From positions 419,190 to 471,935 of the forward strand of contig LSYV01000054.1 in the NCBI GenBank assembly GCA_001584585.1: 52,746 bases of DNA, read 5' to 3'. Below are positions 43,201 to 52,746 of this stretch, piece after piece. The position numbers and the translations under genes were made by a program. Below the pieces are notes generated by a model. That model was not told the origin of the DNA. It saw only the letters and a list, made by a program, of their open reading frames with translations, and made no database searches. The stretch is from Gonium pectorale. Lineage: Eukaryota > Chlorophyta > Chlorophyceae > Chlamydomonadales > Volvocaceae. Position 1 is the stretch's first letter. The number at the start of each line of letters is the position of its first letter.

Positions 43201-46200
43201 GGCCTGAGGTGGGCTCGTCCTGCGGCAAGTGGCACATGCCCACTCCTTTCGCGACGGCAGAAGTGGAGGCATCGGAGGTTTACGCGGCACCGTGAAGAGC
43301 AAACCGGAGCTCAGGACGACGCACAGATCATGTGCCCTGTGCTTGCACGCTGGTGCATTCGCAGGTGCTTCATGCGATTGCACTGCAACCACAGGCGTCT
43401 GCTTCGTACCATGAACAAAATGGGCGGCTTTCCCACGATCTCGGCTCCAATGCTGACGCGCTTGCGCTCGCCGCCCGAGATTACTGCGGTGGGTACAAAT
43501 TCATTGAGCCGAATCCGTGACAGGTACATGGCATTTACTCAGCGTTTGGCCCCCACGCACTGGATGAGCCCCAGACGCTGAAGCTCGCACTTCACATATT
43601 CCAAAGGGCAACCCTTGGCTCACGTCTGCACGGTGCACCTCGTACATGCTCAAGCAACAGAGGCGGCGCTGGCGTATCACCATTTATGCGTATACGCTCA
43701 CTGTATAACATGCTGATATACGTCATTGGCCACCCCTACGCACCACCAACCGCACACGACTGACCCACGGGTCACCCAAAGCGGCAAGCCCAGCTGCCGT
43801 GCGACAACGCTGCTCCTTACCGGGCCGCTCCACGCTGCCCACGATGGAATCCTGTTTGTCGTGCATGTACAACATATGTAGTGTGTCGTCCACAATCCCG
43901 CGACGAAACGAGTGCGGAGTGGTCAGCGGCAGCTTGAGCTGCGCGCTGAAGGTAAGGTTTTCGCTGCGGGCCGAGGTTCAGGTAAAGGAGGCGAAGGTGC
44001 ATCGGCTTGCGAAAACAGAGCGTGCAAAGCCTTAGACGCCATACTTCAGGCAGTTCCGTTGATTCCGGCAGAGGATCAAACTGCCATCAATGATAAGCTG
44101 TGTGTGGCTCATGCCCCAAAGACTGTTAACGCACCGCCGCATGTACATCGTCACCCTACGCGCAGCCGCGACTGATGTGCCTACCGGACAGTCAGGTCGG
44201 AGTGGAGGATATCGTCCTGGGGCACATAGCCTAGCTTCTTCCTGCGACAAGCGAAGCAGTTAAGGGATGGTCGCCAGGCAAAGGAAAGTGGCACGCGAAG
44301 CGCTCAACAAACAAGGCCCGGGAGGCTGTGTTTTCAAGCGGCCGACGCATTATGACTTCCAATTAGCTCGAAGTGTGTGACCAACACTTGACGACAAGCC
44401 CAAGACGTTTGCCGTGACGAGCGTCGCAGCTGAGGCAACGCCGGGAGGCCGCACCTGTAGCGCGTCTCCGTCAGCGCCACCTTCTGGCGCTCCTCGTTGA
44501 ACACTGTCACGGAGGACGGTACGCGACCCGACAGCAGCTTGATAAGAGTGGTCTTGCCGCAGCCCGAGGGCCCCTGCGTGGCGTCGGCGAGGAGAGGAGC
44601 GGCGGTAGGTGGGGGCCATTCGATCGTCAACAAGTCAACAAGCAACACAGCGAGACTTCTGCCAAGTGAAACACCGGGTGCGAGATGATCGTTCACGGCA
44701 CACACGGAGCACAACAGCGTTCGGATGTCCAGCCCCGCCCAGATTCCGCTGACGCCCTGGAATGACCCGCCTGTCTTTCCAGCTCATCCACCTTGTGACC
44801 CCTTCTACGTGCACCCAAAGCTCATCGCACACCACATCCCGCACAATGCAACACGCACCATGACAGCGCTCAGCTGGCCGGCCTGGAAAATGCCGCTGAT
44901 GCCTTCGTCTGAGTCGTCCGTTTTCTTCTGGAAGGCTCCGCGCACGTGGCTGAAGCGGATGTTATTCTTCTCGTCCAGCTTCCAGTACTCGCGCTTGCAG
45001 GCCCGCTCTACGTTGAACTCGCCGGGCTTGCCAGCGAGCTGGACGTCCGACGACTCCGCCGCTGCAGATAGAGCGGTGAAGGCAAGATGGACGGCGGGCC
45101 AGGCTAGCAATAGGGAGAGAATCACAATGGACGCCAGCCCCGGGACGCGGTTACATACAAGCGCCTCTGTCTGTCGCCTTGAACTGATCCAAACGCCTTT
45201 ACAAGTTCAGCAAGACGACCCAATCCGCACCCACCCGCATGCACACCTCCTGTTCCCGCTCTTCTCGTATACCCATGCGCACGTGCTCATCACCTGTTGC
45301 GCCCGCAACCACGCCCACCGACCAGCCACATGCAGCTTTGCCGCCAAGGCCCTTTCGCATTGGCAAATGGAGAACGCCCACCCACCCGCGAGCCGCACCC
45401 GCCCACCCACCTGCGAGCTCTTTCTCCTCCCGCATCTGCTTCACCAGTCGCCGGTGGCGAAAGAAGCGTTCAACGGCCCAGTAGAAGAACTGGCTGATCC
45501 ACACGTTCATGTACATGCAGGCAATGACCAGACCGAAGATCATGCCCTGCGCGACAGCAAAAGTGAGTTGGGGGGAACATGAGTAAGGGGCGGGGGCAGA
45601 CGTACGGTAGAGAGATTGGGCAGCATCAGTGCCCATGCAGCATGTGTGTTGTGTCGCGTCACAAGGTATGATACAGGAGCCCCTATCCGCTCTGTCCTGA
45701 AGTGCGGTGGGCCTGCAGTATGTGGAACCGAGGCAGGGAATTCCACGTACCGCCAGTGGCCGGCCATCGGGCGCCGTGCTGCCCTCAGGGCAGTTTGCAA
45801 GCCTGCCGGGGTGTGGAAGGCATAGAGACATCGTGGGGCAGCTGCTGTTGATACCACCAACAATGCTCGGTGCTCATCGGGGCTGATTGAGCTAAGTTAG
45901 GTGTTAAGCAACGTGCTCGAAGCATACAATCAGACATGCATGGGTCGAAGCTTGCATACTCCTAGTCCAAACGTGTTCAACCCTGCACCTACGCGCCTCA
46001 CCAGGGGCACGCAACCGGGTAGATGGACTGCGGCTTGCAGTAATGCCCCACGGGGCAAATCAGCTGGACGGAGGCGTTGGGGCAGTAGTGCCCGCCCCTG
46101 CGCGGGTGAAGTGTAGTGGCGCACTGAGACCGTCATACTGCATTTGAAGACTTGATGTTGTGTCATGCTGAGAAGGCCCGAATTACGAAAAGAACTGGCA

Positions 46201-49200
46201 GGCTGCCAGCACCAAGCATGGCCAATACCAAAACCTAGTGTGCATGTCCGGAGGGCATGTGACCCTGGATCGTGCCCTGGATGAGGTTTTGGACAGACGC
46301 AAGGCGCCAGTACAGCAGCCTCCCCGCTGTCCGACTTACTCGCACACCAGGCTAGACTTGGTAGAACCTGGCGGGCAGTAGTTGCCACGAATCGGCTCGC
46401 GATTCTTCTTCAGCCGTGTGATCAGATCGGCGCCTTGGTCCTGTTTGTGTAGCGGAAGTTTCGTGAGCGGGTGCGGGTGTTAATCAATAAGAACAACTCT
46501 GCAAGGCTCGGCGATGGTGTCAGGTATCAAGAAAACGTGGCACTCCCAAACGTCGCTTCGGTCCGGAAAGGGGCTCATGTGCTTCGGACTAGCTGCCGAA
46601 AGCTATGGACCCTAGAAGCCATGAAGTGTTCTGGGGTCCATGTGCAATGCTTAAGACCTGGGGCGTTTGCGCCGCCAGCGGTCTTGACTCAGCCGACCGG
46701 GGGGGGGGGGGGGGGCTGGCACCTACGGCTGGCTAACTTGGACCCATGGCTTCCACAGCTCCCATCCCCAGCTCCCGGAGGCCGCTCACCGCTGGGATCA
46801 GGGCGTCAGGCGCGTTTATGAGGCTGCACGTGAGGGCAAGGGGCGCGTTATGGGTCCGAGATTTGCGCATCGGAGGCACCAGAAATTCAGCATTGATGCG
46901 TACACGATGAGCCTACAGTGGGCCAGAGAGCTGGCCGTGTCAACACGCTCCCTCCTACTGCCAGGGCTGCTGCTGGTCCGCAACCCATGCTTCGGGCGCT
47001 CTTGCTGTCCTCGCGGCACTCACTCGGTCATGTTGCAGGTGGTGTAGTTCAGGGCCCGCGAGACGCAGTAGAAGCCGGCAGGGCACGGGTACCGCTCGCC
47101 CGGCGACGGGCAGTATGAGCCGGAGGGGCAGTCCAGAGTCCGCGTCAGCGCAGACAAGCCGTATGAAAACTGCGCAAGGGCGGGCGCGGGACGAACCGCA
47201 TGGCCATCGACAGTCTGATTTCTAGTGCCAATGACCCGTAACTGAAGTAAACTGAACGGACTTTGCTTCGCAGAGCGCGGTGAAGCGCCTTCCTACCCTG
47301 GTCATGGTGCCCTCGGGACAGAACTGGCCGTCGTTGCACGGGACACACACCGCCCGCAGCTGGCCCCAAACTGGGTCGTAATAGGCGTCGGTGGAGAGGC
47401 CTAGGAAGCCCCGCTGCGAGCACATGTAGCCGTTGGGGCAGCGGTTGAACTCGGCATCCTTTGTAAAGTTACAGGGGCAGCCGGGGCCGGTGACGACTGC
47501 CATGGCGCTGGCAGGGAGCATGGGGTCGATCTTGGGGCACAACAGGGCGCGGCTGCCGTTGAAGAGCGCGCTGGCAATCCGCTGCATAGGCACGAGGGAG
47601 GGAGGGAGCAGAGGAAGGAAAGATGTGGGAACGGATTTAGAGGCTAGTGGCTCCACGAACGTCGGCTACTGAGCTCCCGGTGCACCGTAGGAGTTTCCGC
47701 ACCCCAAGCACATTGTACGAAACGCGGGTGTGCGGGCGGGCTTTGATCAGAGCGGATGCCGGCCCAATCTCCAAAGTGCTTAGGACCCTTCAGGCTTCAG
47801 GGCCTCCTGGCAATAGAACTGAAGCTACGCATCTCACCGCGATCGGCACCGTGGTGTTGACCGTAATGTCAACTTCCAGGTTGGGCAGGATGGTCTGTAC
47901 GGCTTCTTGTACGAACGTCATATTAAAGGACATGCTCTCGTTGATGACCTTTTGCAGGCCCGTCTCGTTCCTCAAGAACCGCACGATCTCACCGACCCTG
48001 ACCTGCGGACGCTTACACAGGGCAGGGCGGGCCCGTAAGATTGCGGTTTCTCCATCTAGTCGGCGAGACGCCATACCAATATGGCGTGGGTAAAGCTGCA
48101 CCTTCGTGACCCCGTCATGCAAAGGACCTTGCGGCCCGAGCATTCCCCCGAGCCACTGAGCCCTACGCAACGGGTTCCCATACGGTCAGTTTCCGAGGTA
48201 GGCGCCATACACTTACCGCCGTCCTGTTATAAATGGTGTCCCTCCAGGGCTCCAGAGCAAACGAGAGGTAGACAGCAGCCCCCACCAGCGCGTCAGTACT
48301 GTCAGTGGTGCTGCCGGCCTCATCGGTGCCCGCCGCGGCAGGGACCAGCTCGGCGGTGGGGCCTCCCGGACAGCGGAGTCCGCAGCCCTCTGAGCCAATA
48401 GCTGCCTCATCTGTATCACAGCTGGTGCATGGCTGCGGGACGAACGGGTGGGCAGGAAGCAGGCGGGAAGGAGCAACATAGGACAAGCGCAGTACCGCTC
48501 TTGGGTGCCTGGTGTGCGGTTTGCGGACCCCACACAGTGGCCGGCGGCCGCCTCCTCATCTCATGGGACCCGGACAGTACCAGATGACAGGATTGGAGTC
48601 TGCAACGTAAATTTAACCTGCAAAAGCCGTGTACGGTGTGCTGTGTGTATCCACTAGCCACAACTGGTCGTACACATCGCCCTGAGTACTAAAATTAACC
48701 CTCTCCGTAGCTATGTTCCAATTTGACAGATAATCGTGCTGAACGTCATCTATTACACGCGGAAAGCCTACACCGGCTGCCACTCCGTTGCGTAGGGGCT
48801 GCGACCGTGACTCATTGGCCCAGCTGGCGAATGAGCTAAGCGGATGGGCGCGGTCTGCGGGCCAGGCCGCTGCTGGCGCGGATAGCAACTCCGAAGCACG
48901 GATACGCGATATAGCCGAGCACTACAAGCTTGCGGCAGGCAACCGAAACCTCGGCCCACCCTTACTGCCCATTGGGCGTCTTGCCCCCTTTCGACCCTGC
49001 CTCTCCAACCGTCATCCCCAAACCTATTAAGAGTTGTCCTGAAACGTCATACCCCACCCTCCATTGTGGTGCACCGGGTGCACCTACCTGGCAGGTCGTG
49101 GGGTCGACGCCGCGCCGCATACAGAAAAGCCCCGGGGCGCATGTGGAGCTCGTGAAACACTGGGCGCCCACATTGCAGCCACATCTGTAGGAAGAGGAGT

Positions 49201-49710
49201 GATGAGTCCACATCGGGGTAACGGGTTGGGCCTTTGCCCCGGTTGCCGACACCCCCGGCGCACCTCATCCCGCAACCTCCAGAGATAGCCTCCCCTTTTA
49301 GGTTCACGATTGCCGTAAAATTGAAGCGCTGTGGATAAATGCAACACTTCCAGCACGAGTCACAAAACCCGTTTGACCGCCCAAAGGGCACAGTGTTGCA
49401 GAACCTGCGAGGCAGCTCATGTTAGGGTGCTTCTTAGGCTCCGTGGCCCGAGGCAGTAGTCCACGGTCGATGTGAAATTGCAATGTTCATACCTCGTGTT
49501 ATCCGTCCCACAGTCTGAATGTGTAAGACACGACTGAGCGCCAGCACCATGTCGCAAGAAGGTAGCTAGTGCCTGAACCAAGTTTCCCAACTGGTGTGAG
49601 CGCGAGTAGCTCTCCAGTAAGACCTTGTAAAATTTTCGCCTACCAGTAACAGAGATAGCCCCTTCCAGGGCAAGCCCCAGCTGCAGACCCTGTTTGCCAT
49701 ACCCAGTCAA
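37223..49710 (-). CDS. ABCG-family half transporter with Cys-rich ectodomain (plant ABCG24/28 type)
   Basis: Thirty-four exons, read on the minus strand, close in frame at about 1492 residues: 49493-49710, 49264-49404, 49088-49184, 48217-48432, 47838-48002, 47297-47581, 47024-47169, 46790-46823, 46340-46440, 46002-46097, 45751-45802, 45411-45546, 44859-45061, 44455-44573, 44185-44241, 43821-43963, 43410-43483, 43101-43219, 42797-42904, 42270-42444, 42015-42043, 41363-41714, 41179-41241, 40861-40917, 40441-40523, 40203-40263, 39729-39844, 39359-39497, 39012-39128, 38466-38690, 38154-38306, 37859-37955, 37515-37696, 37223-37342. A Cys-rich, N-glycosylation-rich ectodomain (1-515) precedes a membrane helix (about 520). 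The nucleotide-binding domain has Walker A GPSGCGKTT (about 631), GYVPQDD, signature ISGGERKRVSIG (about 738), DEPTSGLD (about 762) and VIHQPR. A long charged linker (895-1110) precedes the C-terminal membrane helices. The 5' end is uncertain; no signal peptide is visible, so an upstream exon may be missing. Confidence 0.88.
38932..38943. repeat. Perfect 12-bp palindrome in an ABCG intron
   Basis: CCCCGTACGGGG is its own reverse complement. It lies in a very GC-rich part of the intron 38691-39011 (about 38820-38950) that also has AGGGCT/AGCCCT inverted repeats. It may be a small mobile-element remnant. Confidence 0.5.
46699..46715. repeat. Run of 17 G in an ABCG intron
   Basis: An uninterrupted G run (a C run on the transcribed strand) lies in the intron between exons 46790-46823 and 46340-46440. 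It is prone to length variation and sequencing error. It does not touch coding sequence. Confidence 0.8.
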
Positions 49711-50977
49711 CGTGGTCTCCCCATACTTGCGTGCTGTAATGCTTCCGAAAATGAACTATAGAGGAAAGGTTTACGGTATATAATAAAGAACCCGTAGTAG
49801 CGGGGCTGATAATTTTCTGCCGCCCGTCACTACGGTCGCAAAATGTGATACCTGGATTGTCAGGTCAAACACACAAGTCATACGCAAGTGACAGCTACGC
49901 TTCTTGCGTCATGAGGAGGAGGCGAGTTGGGGGAGCGCGTTCCTACTGAGCAATGATGCAAGCAAGGCATCTCGCTCACAAGTGCAGTCATTGTTTCTGC
50001 ATGTGGCACATACATAGTTCAATATGGTCTGGGTGATACCTGTGTCACTTGCCGACCCTCGGGCAGACCCTCGGGACGGTCCACGCGATGTACACGTTAC
50101 ACGCGACGTGCCTGCAACCACACGGACATAAAGCATGTCAGTTGACAGGTTTGGCTGAATAGTGGTTCAAGATGGCACTGACAGTAAGTTTGCAGCCACA
50201 AGTTTGCAGTTACAATCGCCGAGCCGATTCGGGGACCACAGTTGCAGCGGTCTACGGTTTGTCAGGCGAAGTGGCAATTAGGGCAAGCACACGCGTAAAA
50301 TGTCGAGCATCTGGACGACCGGTACCAACGGTGAAAGGCACGAAAGGCATCGAGGGCATTGTTCCCTTCGACGGCATGTCAACGGGCGCATGGCTCGTAT
50401 ATGCACAGGGCGGTAGGTGCCGCAACACCCTTATGCCCACCATGCAACCGGCACGACGTCCCATACATCGCCTAGGGCAAGGCGGTGCACATGTCCACCC
50501 TTGCAGATTCCCAAGATCTACCAGACCGTTTCGCGTGCGGGGAAGGAACCCTAGGACACTGACAAGCTGCTGGTTTCTTGCTCCCCGCCTCGGGCCAAGG
50601 AATCGTATGGGCTCCTGGTGGGACATCTGTTGCAATGCCGTACAACCCGTACACGGAGATAAACAAGGAAGCGACGAACTTGCGGCATCTTGCGGTCGTA
50701 GATTGCCTGATGAGAGCGCAGCCCAACGGCGAGTTCGGCGACGGCACAGTATCAGGCTACGGAGTCCCCAAACACCTAGTCCTCGGTTCTTGGGGGAGGT
50801 AGGCAGCGGCGTCCACCAACTATTCTGCCTGAATCCGCTTCCACCATGGCCACAGTGCAAAGGATAAGTGCACTACTCCGCCTGACAAGGATCATTACAA
50901 GCGGTCCCCCAGGGGCCTCAGCTGCATCCCCCCCCCGCGACGCCTCCCATCGAGCCCCTTTCAAGGTCACCCTCAAG

Positions 50978-51002
50978 AGTCCTGCGCAACTCGCGCAGGA
51001 CT
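50978..51002. repeat. Perfect 10-bp inverted repeat (hairpin)
   Basis: AGTCCTGCGC (50978-50987) and GCGCAGGACT (50993-51002) are exact reverse complements around the 5-nt loop AACTC. It is in non-coding DNA and is stable enough to form in RNA or mark a repeat element. Confidence 0.6.
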
Positions 51003-51195
51003 GCAAATCAGCGAGACGGACAGCCGAGAACCGGGAGGGTTCGCCGCAAGGGAGTGTCGGGGCGCTTGACGGCGATTGTGCCGGGCTGCTCTCCAAGCCT
51101 GCTTTGACCCCGAATTGTGGCACCAAGCCCCTACAGTGCTATGCTTCGTATATGTAAGCACAATAGAGAAATCTGCAGAGAAAGAGGGAGCCCGT

Positions 51196-51241
51196 CTCTA
51201 CGGTCATACACACCCGAAGGCGCCACGTTTCCGGTAGGGCG
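51196..51241 (+). repeat. Dispersed repeat, copy B
   Basis: This segment, starting CTCTACGGTCA and ending AGGGCG, matches copy A at 27251-27296 at about 39 of 46 positions. The flanks share an AAGCACA motif upstream and CAAGGCATG/CAGGGCATG downstream, so the full element is longer than the core. Confidence 0.6.
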
Positions 51242-52047
51242 GGCGGGTACAATTCAAGGCATGTGACGTTCGTCCCGCCCCCCAAAGGCCGGCTTACCAG
51301 CTTACCCGGTTTGTCAGACTTCACCTGGTGTACTGCAAGGTTTCAAGGTTGAGCTGCGGTCGTCACGGCCGCCGGTCCGACGGCGCACAAAACATTTTCA
51401 CCGCTGCCCCTGAATTCTGCCCCCGCAGTGTGGGCCTCGGTGCACATATTCTGGGCTTCGGCGTGCATCCAGGCGCACCCCGAGGCCCCAACTCACGCCA
51501 AGAGCCGTGTTTCCCACATGGTGGCGACCTTTGCAATTGGCTTACGATGTGCTGTTGATGGTACATAAGGAGACAATGATGCTTACAGCGTGCAGGTGAG
51601 GGTGCGGCTGTCTGCTACAATGAAGATGGTGGATGACAAGTAAGAGGAAAGATGAGGGGCGGGGGGGGGGCAACAATTGGGTGATAGGCGGGCGCAGGCT
51701 GGCACGGTACGCCGTTTCTTGACTTCTTCGCCTGCAGCCCAGCTTAAGGGGGTGCGATCATGCCTCTTTGCCACGTTTCAGCGATGGTGAGCATGTCGGA
51801 AGGCAGAATACACAAACGCGCACACGCCGTACAACTTTCACGTAGCGCAGCCTTTCGGGGTCTACATGCAGTCGCATTAAACATAGCTCATACTGTTTTT
51901 TGCAAGCAGATTCACTGCGTGATAGCGAGTGAGCGTGCAGCCCTTGCCTATTCCTACCAGCAAACAAGTCGATATCTTGATCAGCTCTTCTCGCATAGAC
52001 ATAAGATAGGCTCTTGAAGCACGTTCGCATAGTTTTTGCTCGCTGAA

Positions 52048-52305
52048 ATGGCGGCTTTTGTTCCCGTCAACCCAAAGCCTTTCCTGCAAGACCTCACCGG
52101 CAAGCAGGTCATTGTCAAGCTCAAATGGGGCATGGAGTACAAGGGCTACCTCGTGTCCACGGACGCGTATATGAACTTGCAGCTGGCGAGCACGGAGGAG
52201 TACATCGACGGCGCCTTCACGGGACAGCTTGGAGAGGTGCTGATCCGCTGCAACAATGTGCTCTACCTTCGAGGAGTGCCAGAGGAAGACGCCGAGATGT
52301 CATAG
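52048..52305 (+). CDS. SmF: Sm core protein SmF
   Basis: An intronless gene encodes 85 residues, the usual SmF length (human SNRPF is 86). SmF is one of seven Sm proteins that form the ring around the Sm site of U1, U2, U4 and U5 snRNAs. The Sm1 motif is seen in [40 protein letters not shown], with the RNA-binding D-x-x-M-N (DAYMN). The Sm2 motif is [12 protein letters not shown], and EEYIDG links the two. The ATG at 52048 matches the family N-terminus ([13 protein letters not shown]), while an in-frame ATG 12 nt upstream is less likely. Being intronless is unusual next to its neighbours but common for very small genes. Confidence 0.97.
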   Translation: MAAFVPVNPKPFLQDLTGKQVIVKLKWGMEYKGYLVSTDAYMNLQLASTEEYIDGAFTGQLGEVLIRCNNVLYLRGVPEEDAEMS

Positions 52306-52746
52306 TGTGGGGGCGGAGATCGGGCACGCCCTCGATGCCTAAGTGAGCGTGAGGCGCTGCGGCCGATGGGTTTGAAGGTTGCCGGGCTGGGGAATTGTTA
52401 GGCTGGGCTGCCCTGCGTGTTGCGGCGACAGCAATGGGCAAGGTCGCATGGGTTTCGGCAAGGAGAGTGGGGAAAGGACCGCCAGGGGAAGCCGTGCAGC
52501 TTATCGGTGACCATGGAAACACTACTCCTTAGCGAGATTCAGGAGAGCACGTGGTATGGGTTTATCCCTCCAACACCTTGATGGCGTGTTGTGTTACGGC
52601 GGGTCGACCCGCTGTCAGGACTTTGGTATGTCCGTCCGGACGCACGCGGAATTACTTTCTTGCTCAATAGTTTGGACCTTTTATCGGATTGCCGGTGCGG
52701 ACTGGTATTAGGTGGAGCGGCGGAGATGGTACTGGGACCGCGGTGC
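52306..52746. other. Downstream of SmF, probable 3' UTR and beyond
   Basis: No coding region is supported in the last 440 bp. I see no clear TGTAA poly(A) signal before the window ends. Confidence 0.5.

Larger units (their letters stand above)
49711..52047. other. Intergenic region upstream of ABCG and SmF
   Basis: This 2.3 kb lies between two genes that point away from each other. It should hold both promoters and perhaps missing 5' exons of the ABCG gene (an open frame at 49909-50136, -, has a Cys-containing stretch but no clear splice link). A 231-codon frame (50172-50867, +) and its antisense partner show no family motif. It also holds a hairpin at 50978-51002, dispersed repeat copy B, and a G run near 51661. 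No gene can be supported. Confidence 0.5.

Noticed and set aside
43545..43600. Candidate ABCG exon encoding QRLGLIQCVG on the minus strand
   Set aside because: Joining 43821 directly to 43483 gives SVERP-VISGGERKRV in phase, which is the normal family order, so no exon is needed between them.
50252..50860. 202-codon open frame on the minus strand
   Set aside because: It is the antisense of another open frame, shows no family motif, and has no splice link to the ABCG gene.

Overview
This window is nuclear DNA from a green alga of the Chlamydomonadales (volvocine or Chlamydomonas-like). The DNA is GC-rich and the genes are packed and full of introns, mostly with GTGCGT or GTGAGT donors. It holds proline-rich matrix-type proteins, a land-plant-type ABCG transporter, and a THIC gene with a TPP riboswitch inside an intron. 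All exon models were built by hand from splice sites and reading phase. Most close perfectly in frame; uncertain ends are stated in each entry.

Layout, left to right. 1-2093 (+) is the 3' end of a membrane protein with a proline-rich stalk. 4303-11066 (+) is its tandem paralogue, a complete 19-exon secreted metzincin protease (pappalysin/M43-like) with Cys-rich modules, proline hinges, a shared C-terminal module and one transmembrane helix. 12147-12752 (+) is SNU13. 13795-14514 (-) is an ESSS/NDUFB11-like complex I subunit, divergent from THIC. 14799-21818 (+) is THIC in 18 exons, with the TPP riboswitch at 16882-16994 in intron 6. 23299-24048 (-) and 27492-28013 (-) are two copies of a small plastid-targeted family I do not recognise, and they flank a TPMT-like methyltransferase at 24298-26826 (+). 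28173-36368 (+) is condensin II subunit CAP-D3 in 25 exons. 37223-49710 (-) is a 34-exon ABCG transporter with a Cys-rich ectodomain. 52048-52305 (+) is SmF.

The genes do not form one pathway. SNU13 and SmF are spliceosome proteins, THIC is thiamin synthesis in the plastid, ESSS is mitochondrial respiration, CAP-D3 is chromosome structure, and the tandem proteases and ABCG act at the cell surface or membranes. The parts most worth a second look are the tandem surface proteases with identical C-terminal exon lengths, the intronic TPP riboswitch, the unknown plastid gene pair (one intronless, one with three exons), and three GC-AG introns.
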